From positions 3,629,501-3,693,500 of the forward strand of contig NC_081810.1 in the NCBI RefSeq assembly GCF_030704535.1: DNA of 64,000 bases, in the 5' to 3' direction. The position numbers and the translations under genes are program-made. Source of the stretch: Vitis vinifera (Eukaryota > Streptophyta > Magnoliopsida > Vitales > Vitaceae). Below are positions 46,914 through 64,000 of the stretch, piece by piece; positions within the stretch are counted from its first letter, which is position 1, and every line of letters begins with the position of its first letter. A model generated the notes under the pieces. That model had not been told where the DNA came from. It saw nothing but the letters and a program-made list of their open reading frames with translations, and ran no database searches.

Positions 46914-47523
46914 TGTATGCACAAATTTCGTAAATTTTTGTCCTGCAAAAATTAGCAAAACAAAAATAGGAAAATAATGTGAACAAAATATTTATTGAAA
47001 TTAAAATATATTGTGGGTACAATCTCAAAAAAAAAAAAAATTTCAAAAGAATATTTTCCCTCTGGTTCTTTTGTCTTGATCACACTTTGGAAGACGACGA
47101 TGACGTTTTCTTGATTTCAAATATCAATCAAGGGGCCACAAGTGGCTTATTCCCGAATGACCTTGTTGAATGGTGAAAAACACATGTAGCAGTTCTTTTG
47201 CTGCTTACCGATTTGCTCCATACGAAGTTACCTTTGGATTTTCTCCTTAGGATTTTCCTTTCTGGATTTTTTTTTTTTTTTTTTTTCTGAATTTCCTTCC
47301 CTGCTTGATGAAAAACAACTCAATTTATAGGCAAAGATAGGGAATTTGAATTTCAAATTCCCGAATTTTAGTTGCTTAATTCAAAGGATTTAGTTCCTTG
47401 ATTTTAGCAAATTTTCTTCTTCGAAAAGTTTTACCAACAAGATAATAATAATAAAAATAATTTTCTTATTATTATTATTATCCTTTTTATAGTTGGATAT
47501 TAGAGAAACTTATCTATAAGAGG

Positions 47524-47554
<31 letters not shown>

Positions 47555-47619
47555 AAATTTATTCATTTTGAAGACTAAATTAGTGGTAATTTAATCCACT
47601 AATTTTTTTTATGTCTACT
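46914..47619 (-). repeat. 5' LTR (element orientation), 706 bp
   Basis: It begins TGTATGCACAAAT and ends near TATGTCTACT, where the last base differs from the expected A. It contains a (TA)n tract at 47525-47551 and a T run at 47270-47286. It is the longer, less deleted of the two LTRs. Confidence 0.85.
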
Positions 47620-48111
47620 ACTTCCTTATCATTTCCCTCACGACGGAGTATTATTTTTAATTTGCAAAAGTTGAGATTTAACAGTGTCCAGTAGAACCCA
47701 CACAGCAAACCCAGCATGAGCTTCTCTTTTTCTGTGACCATTAGTTAGAATTGCAGGGAATATGCCGCCCAAGACAAGTTGCCTTGAACAATAACTCAGA
47801 ATGGAGGAAGGGATTCCTTACTAAAAACATTGAAGCGAGAGTATTTCTTCCAAATGTATGCATTCTGGTAGATAGAATTTTTGTAGCCTCATCTGGATGC
47901 CATATATGTACATATGAAATTTTGCCATTTGTTTTGTCATTGAGAACACTGATTGAAGAACATAATTTACTCTGATGGAAGATTTTTTCATATTTGTCCG
48001 GGCATTTACTACATTGATTTCAGCCTTGAGAACCCGATATACCACAAGGAGACTCAAGGATTTCTCTTTAGCTGACTCTTTATTCCATCAACCAACTAAA
48101 TCTGCCAAGGT
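47620..48111 (-). other. 3' flank of the HDS gene
   Basis: The region between the retrotransposon and the HDS stop codon probably contains the HDS 3' UTR. A minus-strand AATAAA lies at 48079-48084, close after the stop. Frames here have no family features. The retrotransposon therefore sits about 0.5 kb beyond the HDS coding end. Confidence 0.5.
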
Positions 48112-51100
48112 TTACTCTTCTGCGGGAGGGTCCACCCAGCGGCCATGATCTTTTATTAGCTGGATCAAGGCATCAGTTGCATGCTCCATAGCAATTCCTC
48201 GCTTTACAACCGTCTGAAATACAATCCAATTCACCATTAAGTCTAATTGCTGAAGATAGGTAAACACCATAATGGCCATAAATAAGAGATAAGGTGCTTG
48301 CAAATAAACCATATATGAAACCAACAAGCCTACTGATACTAGTTTTGGTTTGCCTACTTATTCATTCTTAGTCTCTATGAAGTGAATAGTGTGTGTGTGG
48401 GCGCATTATTCATTCTTATTTGTTATGCTTACATGTTTTTAGTTTTGCATTTGTGTATAACTAACCCATCCACAAAGGTTTCATCCTGGACTCCTGGTGT
48501 ACAAGACCAAGAGTGGATAATTAACTAGATCTTTTAACTGCCATGTAAAATGCAATTATAGATATCTTGGCTTGTGAAATGGACAGCATGTTGAATTTTC
48601 GGCTCAGACATGCTAATTTTGTTCACAAAAATGCTAGTTTCCACACTCCGATCTTCAATTGTTATTCCTGTAATGAAGCTGGTTCATCTTGTCTAAGAAA
48701 TTCTTTGCCTATAGTTTTTCTACATTACAAAAAAAATTTAGAACAGATTTTGTCAAGTCAATTAATGGGGAATACACTACATACACATGCTGCCATTTTC
48801 TCATACTCCATAAAAGTGAGACCAACATGCAACTTATTTCAGTTTCCATAGGCTGCAGAGATTCTTAAAGAATATTCCAATTTTAACCACATGCCATGTC
48901 AAAGTAGAAAAATATTATGGTACCTTCCCGACATAAAGGTCAATCTTCCCTGGAGCGCCACCAACATACCCAAAATCTGCATCAGCCATCTCCCCGGGTC
49001 CATTTACAATGCAACCCATGATAGCAATCTGCCATGGAACATAGAAAAAGAAAATGGAAACATTGATTTTGTTTTATCCAAGATTAAAAAAGTGGCCTTT
49101 ATAATGTCATCTGATTGTCATGTAAAAGAGGATTAGGAAATTACAGAAACACCAGGCAAGTGAGATGTTTTCTCTCGTATCTGTGCACTTATTTCTTGCA
49201 GATCAAACAAAGTTCGACCACATGATGGGCATGAGACATATTCCTGTAATAAAAATGGTATAACAGAAATATTATCAATATCACTAAACCAGATATCTAT
49301 TCTAGTCCTTTTTTCTCTGAAGAAAATCTTTTTACCGTCTTTGTATTCCTCATTCTGCAACCCTGTAGCAGATTGAAAGAAGTATTCCTAAGAAAATCGA
49401 AGTCCTGCTCTGGGGCTTCTAATAGAAGACCATCCCCAAGACCATCTACCAAAAGAGCTCCCGCATTGGTACCAGCACCGATAACCAAGTCATCTCTGCA
49501 AACAATAATAGTTTTGAGCAAAAAATGCTCATACCTTGCATGCTGCATTTTGGTAAACAACTAGTATGAATTCTTTAATTACCTGTGAATCCCTTTAGGA
49601 AACTGTATGTGGTGAATTACAGGGAAGTTCAGAGCATTGTCAGACAGATACTCAAATAGTCTGCAGCCAGAGAAATATCCAAATTATCAATACCAGAGGA
49701 GATGGTATATAAAGGCACTAAATTTAGCAATAAATTTAGTTAAAAAGGATCTGAAGAGGAAGAAAGACATTTGATACTATTACTTTTATTTTTTTATTTT
49801 TTTAATAGGGTTGCCTCCTTTACTCCCTATGAGATACTATGTTCCATTCACTTATTTCAGTCAAATGCAGGCAGGAGTTAATCTGGGGAAACAAGATTCA
49901 AGATGCATGTAAAATAAGATAAGGTATATTGCTGTCCACTTTTTACTGATTAGCATCAAGGCACAGTGGTAAGAATCACTGCACCCATGGTCCAGCCAAT
50001 TGGGAGAAACTCAATAGATTCCTTTTCCAGGGGACATGCATGCCCAGGCTTTGCTGAATGGCTTTAACTAAAGAATGATTGATAAGTTTGAACAGCCAGT
50101 GACATTACTACCTCCTTGCTGAATGTACTCTGCTGATTTTTTCTTCAGTTAATGGCAGGTCATGAAGAATCATTGTAGCATCAACTTCTTTGAGGATTTC
50201 TAGATCTTCATAGGGCTCATCACCACGTACAGACACAACCAAGCGTGTGCCTGATAAAGCGAATTGAATAATATGTATGAGTAACAACATTAAGCTGCAT
50301 GACTGGAGTGTGACTAATTCAGGAGTCAACTGCTCAAAAAATTGCAATAGAAATGGTACCTTCTGGCAGAAGCTTGTAAGCACCAGTTGATAATTCCTTC
50401 AGGTTCACCAGAGCCATGGCATTGGGCAAGGGTTTTGTCAACTGCTCTGACAGAGGAGTTATAACCCCCATACTTACATCTACCAGCCTTTTGAGAGTTA
50501 GCCGCTGATAACAATACAAAAGGTAATAACAGATCAAGCCATATATTACTTGAGCTTGTACAACATTACAGTAAAATAGTTGTAAGATAAAATGAGGCAT
50601 AACTGATGATAGAAATAAACTAGATCAGGAATTCTTAGCCTATCTCTACTGAAGCAAAAGGGAAATAGGGCCCTTACAGCATCATTGTCGTCTACAGGGG
50701 GAAGCTCTCTCAATAAAATTGAGTCCACTGTTGCCAGATCCTAAATCAAAGCCAAAATTTTATCAACAAAATCATCATCCCAATTCCTCATAAATTAAAT
50801 GCATTACAATCTTGTCATGCAATAAAATGGAGCAGAAATAAACCTTAAATGGCATGCCAATGACAAGCTTTGCTGCTAGTGATTTATAGAAGAGTTCAGG
50901 CGTCTGGCAAAAAAACAAAAGAAAGAATCTCAGGAGGCAATTAAAAAAAATTAAGGTAGTAGTTAGAACCAATTTTGATGAATAAAAATCAGTATGAAAT
51001 CAGGCTAAGATAAAACTGCTTGCCAAAAAACCATATAGAAGGTTAACAAAATCATAATACAATCAGAGTATTATACATATAAATAATTTTGCATCATGAC

Positions 51101-54100
51101 TGTAACTCATCATTTCAATAGGTGAAAACTCTTAAGAATTATTACATTATGACATAGTGGGAGGCAAAAATGAAAAAGGATAAGCTAAATATGTAAAAAT
51201 TCTTCTTTATTGAACACCACAGTTTTGTGGTATAAGCATAACATAACTGAGCTCCAGGCTCAAAGCCTAACAATTTCACCAAATATACATGTTTCTTTGT
51301 GCAGCAGACATCTCTCTTTGCTATTAATGACTGAACAAAGATTCTCCATGATATCTTTCAACGGAGATTTTGATTTTGAATGTATTCAACAATGTTGAGA
51401 TACAGAACAAGAAACGTGTGACAGAATATACAATAAAAATAGGCAAATTGAATGGGAAAATTTAATGGCAAATGTTACCTTCAACTGATCCAGAGAGACT
51501 GACATGAGAACAGAGCCATCACGGTGAAGGACACCCCTATAATCCACCTCTTCACCCTGTATTTAAATGAAGTGACAGGTCTCAGTTTCAGAAGCATTTA
51601 TAGAGCAATAATAAGGCAAAATATAACTCCAATTTTTCCAAAGAACAAATCGAACCTCCTTTTGCACTGGCAATTGACCAGTTCTGCGTTGGAAATCAAA
51701 ATAATGCCTGTGCTTTTCTTCAAATGGAGCCTGACAGAGAACTCCACAAGGTTAGAATTTTAAGTGCATAAGCACATTATCATATAAAGGGTTGTAGAAT
51801 CGTACCACTCCTTGCTGAATATCAGATGCCTTCATACCAAGGTTGGCCAGCCTTCTGCAGGGATCTATCTCTTCTTCTGGTGGTTCTGTAAGAGAGACCC
51901 TGATTGTATCACCCAAACCATCCTGCATTCAAATATAGTTTCTGAGTTCCATTATGATCACTGCAAAGCCACTGTATGTGATATTTCTTCACATGTCATA
52001 TTAAATACAAAGAAACAAATATGGAGAAGAAGTTGGCAGGATAGCATTCATATAAATACAGTTCCACATGTCAACCCAAGATACAGTGTGGAATTCACAA
52101 TAAAACTGTGATCACATGTCTTCCCTTCCAAAGCAGCTACAACCTAAGGAGGTCTGAAGAACACACAACTTGTAATCCAAAATAGCAAAAAAGCAACTTG
52201 CTGGTTGTGGGATTCATCAGAAGACCGTTATTTGAAGCAATAATTTTTTGTGAACTTGGGACAAATATACTGTTAATAATTAAAAAAAAAAAGGTACCTG
52301 AAGTAGGGTTCCAATACCAATTGCAGACTTCATCCGCCCATCTTCACCTTCACCAGCTTCAGTAACTCCTAAATGTAATGGATAATCCCACCCTTGAACA
52401 TACATTTCAGCTACAAGCAGCCGGTATGCCTGGACCATAATGATTGGGTTGCTTGCTTTCATTGAGAAAACAAAGTTGTGGTAGTCCAACTTCCGGCAAA
52501 TCCTTGCAAATTCAAATGCAGATTCAACCTGTTTACTTCATGCATGAGTATCATGCCACTGAATTTCGAAGAATGTAGAATGAAACAAACTTAAAAGTCT
52601 TTGTAACATGAAACAGAATAACTTTTCACCATTCCCCTAGGTGAATCCCCATAGTAGCTCATTATACGATCCGAAAGACTTCCATGATTGGTCCCAATAC
52701 GCATTGCCCTTCCATATTTCTTACATTTCTCAACCAACGGAGTAAAAACCTGGTGCAGTTGAAAGCAGAAGGATTCAATTTTCATGAGGATAATACATTG
52801 ATAGAGTTACATGCCAGATACTTATTTAATGTTTGGCAATTGGCCCCATGCCTTTTGGCATTAAGCCTCTGTTTGGATAAACTAAACTTTCTGCAAAAGT
52901 GATAACAGATATATGAAAAGAACAATGGTGGAAGAGAACATGGCCCCTATAGCAAGTCCTTGATGTGGATTCTAACGTTACTTTAACATGGGTGTCCATC
53001 AGGCCTAGTGACATGAATAATTCCTTTTGTTAAAACTCAGTAGTGATACAGCAATTATGGAAGACTCAGAGCAAGTGTTACTCACTTACCATCAAAGACA
53101 GATCAGGGCAACATTCAGACGTTTTTGCCATAATGTATGTTGCAAATCATAAAAAGGATTGTTGAGACAGCTATAGATATAGAACTTTGATATTAACTGA
53201 ACTTGAAAACAGCAATGTACTGTAGATTGCCTAATTCCTTCTATCTCTAATATATTTACTCTAATACTTGCCATTTGAAGGGAAAAAAACAATTCATATT
53301 TCTATGGTAGATCTAGGAACTAACAAAGTGAAATGGAAGTTTATTTGGTAGGAAATTCTGTTTAGAGAATTGCAGGTTCGAAATAAAATTAATAAGGGTA
53401 ATAAAAAACTGTTTAATAAGTGGTTTGACCTGCTCAATATGCTCAAGTTCTTTTTGATAGTCCTCATCTGTGAACTCTAGCTTCTCAAACTGTGCTCGTC
53501 TATCAGCTGCAAGAAACCACTTCATTGAATATGGCATGTCCACACATATCTCTAAAGAAAAAATAAAGTAATTAATTTTGGACTATGTACCAAAGTTTCC
53601 TGGGTTGACACGGATCTTGTCAAAGCATTCAGCAACTCGCAATGCAACAGAAGGAGCAAAGTGAATATCTGCCACCAGAGGTATATTATAACTGTATAAA
53701 CAGCAAACTGATGACATTAGATTTCCCCATATAAAATAGAGACACTTGATTAAAAGGGATAAAATAATCCTTAAATAGGAAAAATATAACCCTCATTTTT
53801 TAAAAACATGGAAGATGACACTTTTAGATAAAAATACACCATTTTTTTTATACCCATCTTGCATCAAAGAACCTTTTGAAAAAAAAAAACCAATTAAAAC
53901 CATTTTTCCCAAAGCAGGGATTATTTATGATTTTGGGCCAAATATGCCTATAGAATATAATATTGAATACAGTTGAATAAAAAAGACCTACTTTTTCTGA
54001 ACAAGGGAGTTCTTAATTTCAAAGCATGCATCAGCTTCTCTCTTCCCTTGAACTGTGATCCTAACAATATCTGCTCCCTTGTCTGCTATTTTCATTACCT

Positions 54101-55050
54101 ACCAAAACAGCAGTTAATCTGATAACTGTCTGGACATTGCCAAATCATGACAAAGCATAAAAAGATCATCAATGCTCTTCCATTATTTCCACCAATTTGA
54201 TTTATACTTGGGTTTTATAGTTTGCAATGGTTAAATTAGTTTGCAAAGATCACTCAATGCTTTTAAAGGCTTTGGCAGTGTTCTACAACCATAAATCAGT
54301 GCTTTATGGACAGCCATTCTGTGATTTAGATTTAACTAAAACCATCACGTTTTTCCAAAGGTTATACTGAAGGTCAGTCATTTATGCAATTCTTTGAAAT
54401 GAAGAAATGTTAGTAGAATAGTAGGAAAAAGCTAAATAAAAAAAACCTGTTCAACTGTTGCAGCAACATCCTTTGTGTCAGTAGTAGTCATCGTTTGAAT
54501 TCTTATAGGATGCTCACTTCCAAGAGCCACATTCCCAACCATCACAGTGCGTGTTTTCCTCCTCACAGTTTTGTGAATGGACTCACAATACTTTTGCCTG
54601 GGAACTACATTCAAACAATTGGTCATCAGATACACAACAGCCTAACAAGGCAGAAATCATATGCACATAGTAGCTAATACTTTCTACCTTGTTTCTATGC
54701 TGATTGCTCAAAGAAAATGCAGAGAAAGATGTTGAAATGAAATATATAAACCTTAATTTATGAGAATTTCAAACATCAAGACTCCACAATTAATATACTA
54801 AGCAAAGACTGAATAGCATATAATAAATCACAGAAATTATACCTAACAGAGGGCTCCCTTCAGATGAAGCTTGAAGTTCTGCGATGTCTGAACTGGGGTT
54901 TGAATTCCTTATCACCGACACCTTCCTTCTTCCATACGTAATCCTCTGCATATCAGAAACTCTTACAAAATCCACACTCTTTGAAGACCCTAAGTTGCAA
55001 TCCATTCTCCTCAAGCCTGAAAACGAGGTCGGAACAGATCCAGTCGCCAT
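48112..55050 (-). CDS. HDS: 4-hydroxy-3-methylbut-2-enyl diphosphate synthase (ferredoxin), chloroplastic
   Basis: Nineteen coding exons on the minus strand: 54843-55050, 54447-54604, 53992-54098, 53591-53691, 53430-53506, 52630-52749, 52298-52528, 51806-51922, 51656-51730, 51479-51556, 50844-50903, 50678-50740, 50360-50504, 50112-50250, 49583-49660, 49336-49495, 49145-49243, 48924-49028 and 48112-48213. All are GT-AG and in phase, giving 740 residues, the usual plant length. IspG/GcpE converts MEcPP to HMBPP in the plastid MEP pathway, using electrons from ferredoxin. The N-terminal ~70 residues are a Ser/Arg-rich transit peptide. The TIM-barrel part ([13 protein letters not shown]) is followed by the plant-specific insert and the Fe-S domain with Cys644, Cys647 and Cys678 ([15 protein letters not shown]) and Glu685. 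No residue is missing. Confidence 0.97.
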
Positions 55051-55054
55051 TTCC

Positions 55055-55740
55055 CCTGTTTGCCCTCACCTTAGAAGACCCAGAACACAACACACTCAAA
55101 ATTCAATTCAATCCGTACCACTAAATTGATCGAGCCAAAATACAGAAACAACTCTGAACAGTGAAAATACTAATGGTCCGTATGGATGCTCAGGAACCCG
55201 AGGAAGAAAAGGCAACCAAAAAAAAGGAATTTCGCTTTCTCAGTAGACTGATAGTCCGTTTGGTTGATCAGAAACCAGAGAAGAAAAAAAAAACAAAAGA
55301 AAAAAAATAAATTTCTTTTTCTCAGCAATTCTAGTAAGCATCGCACTCGGCTTAGTTCCGTCAATAACAAAAATATGTATTAAACTTCCAACTTCTTTTC
55401 CTTTTCCTTTTCCTTTTCCCTTTCCCACCAATCAAACAACAATTTCCTTTTTCTCACATGAGATCAATTGAACTCACAACAAAAATAAATAAATAAAATC
55501 CAACAAAAAAAGGAAAAAAAAATTAACAACAATATTATCACACAGTCTAATTAGGCTTCGATCACTCCCAAACCTACCACTAAAAACATCCAAAAAAAAA
55601 CAGATTTCCGAAACCGAAAGCGTTTACGAAACCATTTACCTGAAGCAGTTTTGGAAGCTTGGAGGACCAGAAGAGTGTGGAGGTGGAATTGGTGGTGTGT
55701 GGAGTTTCAGACAGAGAGAGACGGCATGTGTCTGAGGATT
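55055..55740 (-). promoter_or_regulatory. HDS 5' UTR with a probable leader intron
   Basis: A good donor (CAG|GTAAAT, exon edge 55640) and an acceptor (AAACAG, exon edge 55055) suggest a 5' UTR intron at 55056-55639, ending five bases before the ATG. The upstream non-coding exon would lie at about 55640-55740. A CCTTTT-type hexamer run at 55396-55425 and a diverged ~78-bp duplication (GTCCGT at 55174 and 55254) are inside the intron. Confidence 0.5.
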
Positions 55741-57971
55741 TTCACAAATTTTGTGATGATATATAATTCATTTTTGCCAGATGGAAGACGACAAATTTGG
55801 ATTTTCGGCATCTTTTTTTTCATAATCCATAAAAAATGGACTTGAATTTATGATTCCGCTGGTTTCCATATATAATCTTGACCCCTATATTTTCATCTTA
55901 TTCCTTTTTATGTCTGTAATTGTTTGTGATTTCTGATTGTGACCCCACATTAGGAAAATCTTTCCATTTGTGACCCATGGGGAAAAAACCAAATTAAAAA
56001 AATCGTTAAAAGTTATGTAGGCCCGGTTTGCAGTTTTGGAAAACAGTTTTAAAAATAGTTTTTTAAAATGATTTTTAAAAGTTAATCTTTTAATATTTTA
56101 TAAAATAAAAATATATTTAAAAATAGGAAATGTTTTAAACTTATTTTAATATTTTTAAATATATTTACAAATAATTTTTATATCTAAGTACTTTATTTTG
56201 ATCATTTTATATATATAATTATTTTTTGAAATAACTCTTAAAAAACAAATGAAAAACAATCCAAAAATAATTAAATTATGTTTTCTAAAAATATTAGGAG
56301 TTGTTTGATCATGTTTTCCTGAAATTTATTTTTAAAAATAAGTTTTAAAAAATATGATCAAATGAGTCCATATTTTCCTTTTGTTTTTTAAAAATCTATG
56401 AAAATAATTTTTACTTATTTTTTAAAATTTATTCTTTATTTCACTTTGTTTTAAAAAAAAATTTCAGAGAACAATGGTCAAATAGAAAATTTTAAAAATA
56501 ATTAAAAAAAAATAGAAAGCTATTTTTAAATCACAAGGCCAAACAAATTCTTATACTTCCTATTTTTTTAGAATAAAAAATAAAAAATAGTTTTTTATTA
56601 TCAAATATATTTTTCTATTTTTTTTAAGTGAATAAATTGCAAAACATATACTTAGAATAGATGGAAACTAATGAGAGAAAGCTAATGATGGTAAGCAAGG
56701 GGAATGAAATCAAAATAATATGGAAAGAAATATTATTTTTTATAAAAATAAATTCATGGTAAAGATTGGTATCAAGTATATATGGATTTTCTTTCTTAAT
56801 ATATATATTTTTTCTTTTTTTTGTTTCTAATTAATTAAATATTTAGCAAATAAAATGAAAAAAATTAATTTAATCCCTTTACTCCCCTTATACCCATAAG
56901 AATATAAAAAAAATTGTATTTAAAAAAAAATAAAGGGGTTTTGGATGAATAGTCAAACATGTAGATTATAATTTGACTAATAGTATAATGTTGCGGGAAT
57001 GGTTGACTGTAGTCAGAATATTTCCCCCTTGGCATTTGAAATATGATTAAAAAAAAGGGACTTTTGTGAAATTTTGAATCCAAATATTAATTTATAATTT
57101 GTTAGAATCCTGCGCTGGAAGGAGTCTAATTTTGAAAAGTTATAGGGCTCAAATGCAAAACTCATGCCACGCACGCGCCGATCAATTTAGGAGGAGGAAT
57201 ATTCCATTCGGGGAAGTGACTAGCTAAAAGCCGGCTACATCTTTGTGCACGTGGGGATTTTTGATTGGGCCGTGACATAGTAAGAGTGCCCCTTGCCAGT
57301 TAGAATGTAGATGGGTGGCATGTGATGCACGAGCCCGTACCGAGACTGATTCAACCACGTGAACCCAATGGCCAAACCCTTGGGTCTTGGCTTTAGTCGT
57401 AGCTAGTGGACCCTGTTTATACTTTCCAAAGATGTTAACATCTAAATCAATCACCACCCAAAATATTAATTAAATAAAATTAAATTAACAAAAAGTGTAA
57501 AAAGGGTAAAGAAATAATAAAGAGGATTTAAATAAGCATAAATATTAAATAATATTTTATGAAAGATTTTATTTTATTTCTAACTTTAATTAAATCATAA
57601 TATATTAGTGCCTAAGGGTGAGCGTTATTTTGTTTTTTTTTTGGGCGATATATTCTGTCGTTTTAATTTTTTTCTAATATGTTTAGACACCGAAAAATTG
57701 GAGGAAAAATGTAAAAGAAATAAAATAAAGAAAAAAATAAAATAAAATTAAGTTAATAAATTGTTTTTATACACTTCTTCAAATTTTCTAATTTATTTTC
57801 CTTCATTATACAAAATTTAAATAAATTTAAAATATATAAACTTTTAATTAATTTTAATTATATTTATATTTTTCTCTTATTTTCGTTTTCATTCCAAAAC
57901 CTAGTAAATGAATTCAAAACTTCCTTTGAATTCATGAGTCATACATTTAACAAATATGTTCATGTTAAGCT
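55741..57971. other. AT-rich upstream region of HDS
   Basis: From 56015 to about 56560 lies a MITE-like stretch starting GGCCCGGTTTGCAG and ending near GGCCAAACAAATT. The rest is AT-rich apart from a GC-richer island at 57110-57440. The minus frame at 57224-57457 lacks any recognisable feature. Confidence 0.4.
57248..57361. promoter_or_regulatory. Two G-box (CACGTG) hexamers
   Basis: CACGTG occurs at 57248-57253 and 57356-57361 in the GC-richer island about 1.6 kb upstream of the HDS leader. G-boxes bind bHLH and bZIP factors; a link to HDS light regulation is only a possibility. Confidence 0.35.
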
Positions 57972-58390
57972 GGTGTTTGATAAATTAATATATTAATTAA
58001 AAGTGACTTAATTTAGTTTAAATCATTAAAAAAATTTAACCTGTTTGGTAAAAAAAAAACATAATAATATTACTTAAAGTTAAAAATAATTTAAAGTAAG
58101 AAATAAAAATAATTAACTTATAATTTAGTCCATATCTTCATTTTTCATTTTTTACCCTATTTACTTTAATTATCTCAACAATCTCCTTTATTATTCCATG
58201 ATGTCTTATGTTAATTTATTTTACTCTAATTATAATTAATAAAGATAAATATATTAATTTAATGATTTAAAAATATTATTTAAAGTTAATTTTATCAATA
58301 AACCTTATATTTAAAGTAAAAATTAAATAATTTAACTTAAAATCAACTTAAATTATTAAATAATTATTATTAAATTATACCAAACACCCC
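57972..58390. mobile_element. MITE with GGTGTTTG...CAAACACC termini
   Basis: The left end GGTGTTTGATAAATTAAT pairs with the right end ATTAAATTATACCAAACACC as an imperfect inverted repeat. The AT-rich, non-coding 419-bp body fits a hAT-like MITE. A related element is in PDI intron 2. The target duplication was not resolved. Confidence 0.6.
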
Positions 58391-59383
58391 CAAATATAAT
58401 TCAACTTAAACTAAAACCATTAAGTAATAAATATTAAGTTTTACTAAACAACCCCTAAAAATGAAAAAAATAATGATATTCGGAATGACTTAAAGTGAAA
58501 AACACATGGCATATAAGAATAGTAACGCTAGATCTGTTGAGTAGACCATTCAACAACAAATGTGTATGAATATCATTTAAAAAAGGGTAAAAACAAAAGG
58601 CCACTATGCTTTGAAATATATATCATTTTGGAGCGAAGTGTAGTAGGTGGACGACTCAACATAGAAATTGCAATAATCGTGTAATGTCTGAATTGACTAT
58701 TACAAATGTCGTTTTTTTCATGTGGACTGTCAATATGCTAAGAATTAAGGACAAAGTTTGGAGCATTAACACATGGGCTCCCACGCTTCAACTCATGTGA
58801 AACATGATTCTAAGGTGCAGCTCCCCATCACTCTGCCCACCAAAATGGACTTTGTTTTTAATGCATACCTTAATTTTGACAACATACCTCATGAAAGGAG
58901 TGCTACCCCATCAACCAATTTGAATTTCCCAAAGGGATTTAAAAATGGAAAGCAAAAGAATCGATTTCTAAGTTCAAAATATAACAAGATTAAGGCTGCT
59001 AAGAGCAGATCTACCATGCAAGAAAGTAATCTGTCTTTTGGGGTCTATAAAGAGATTAGTCTTTGCAAATACATCATCAATCAACAAAAACTCTGAGACT
59101 CCTTCATATTTTTGTTGTCTTTGCAAAATAGGTAATTGGTGGGATACCTCCGGTGACATCCAGAGGATTCAAACCAGCTCCACTTGGGAGCAACCACCAC
59201 CCATAAGGCACCGAGAAAATGCTGAGCAAGTTAATGGACAGCAAGGACTGGATCGGATGTAGAGGCAGGTGCTATCCATGATGTCTGAGTGGCTCCTCCT
59301 TGTCCTCTCAATCACTAAATGCCATCTCATATATGGTTCTTTTCAAAACAAAAGCATGCATTGGAAGGATTAAGTTAAAATTA
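58391..59383. other. Region between MITE and the RuvB-like gene 3' end
   Basis: A 107-codon plus-strand frame at 58773-59096 (starting MGSHASTHVKHDSKVQLPI) and a following one to 59262 have no recognised family; a decayed transposon or chance is likely. The 3' UTR of the RuvB-like gene should occupy the right part. Confidence 0.35.

Positions 59384-64000
<4,617 letters not shown>

Larger units (their letters stand above)
36948..47619 (-). mobile_element. Ty3/gypsy-type LTR retrotransposon, non-autonomous, with antisense PMD gene
   Basis: Two related LTRs (36948-37480 and 46914-47619) bound 10.7 kb. On the minus strand the order is 5' LTR, PBS, gag, non-coding DNA, antisense PMD frame, PPT, 3' LTR. 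The gag product has the retrotransposon gag core (about 46000-45500). No protease, reverse transcriptase, RNase H or integrase motif was found, so pol seems lost. The flanks CCTTC (36943-36947) and ACTTC (47620-47624) match at four of five bases and may be a decayed target-site duplication. The layout resembles Tat/Ogre-group elements, in which extra antisense frames are known. A non-coding insertion at about 42980-44515 appears nested. Confidence 0.82.

Noticed and set aside
46842-46948. Longer gag start at 46948
   Set aside because: That start lies within the LTR and the frame crosses the primer-binding site, so ATG 46841 is the likely start.
57224-57457. 77-codon minus-strand frame in the GC-richer island
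   Set aside because: The composition explains the open frame; no motif or neighbouring exons.

Overview
The window is plant nuclear DNA from a woody dicot, most likely a grapevine (Vitis) or close relative. This rests on intron-rich genes with GT-AG (and one GC-AG) splice sites, AT-rich intergenic DNA, chloroplast and ER targeting signals, and Copia, Ty3/gypsy, LINE and MITE debris of the kind familiar from grape. The species is an inference. The exon models were built by hand and checked for phase across every junction.

Layout. 1-6.5 kb: AT-rich DNA with a decayed, truncated Copia element on the minus strand. 6.6-7.0 kb: small secreted or membrane protein gene (+). 8.4-13.1 kb: three-exon gene for an 85-residue protein (-), with a 4.3 kb intron holding an antisense LINE 3' end. 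13.1-20.1 kb: AT-rich intergenic DNA with Copia scraps, a perfect hairpin and a TGACTCA tandem array. 21.5-26.2 kb: nine-exon receptor-like kinase (+) lacking the catalytic aspartate. 26.65-32.85 kb: twelve-exon ER protein disulfide isomerase (+). 34.4-34.9 kb: intronless hydroxyproline-rich membrane glycoprotein (+). 36.95-47.62 kb: a 10.7 kb Ty3/gypsy-type element (-) with two LTRs, PBS, PPT and decayed gag, no recognisable pol, a nested non-coding insertion with near-palindromic repeats, and an opposite-strand plant-mobile-domain (PMD) reading frame. 48.1-55.05 kb: nineteen-coding-exon plastid HDS/IspG gene (-). 55.1-59.4 kb: AT-rich DNA with MITEs. 59.4-64.0 kb: RuvB-like 1 AAA+ ATPase gene (-), running off the right edge.

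The cellular genes are unrelated housekeeping and signalling functions and form no pathway or operon: isoprenoid precursor synthesis in plastids (HDS), oxidative folding in the ER (PDI), chromatin and complex-assembly ATPase (RuvB-like 1), cell-surface glycoproteins and a receptor-like pseudokinase. The most unusual item is the retrotransposon carrying an antisense PMD gene with its own TATA-like promoter and a putative short intron.
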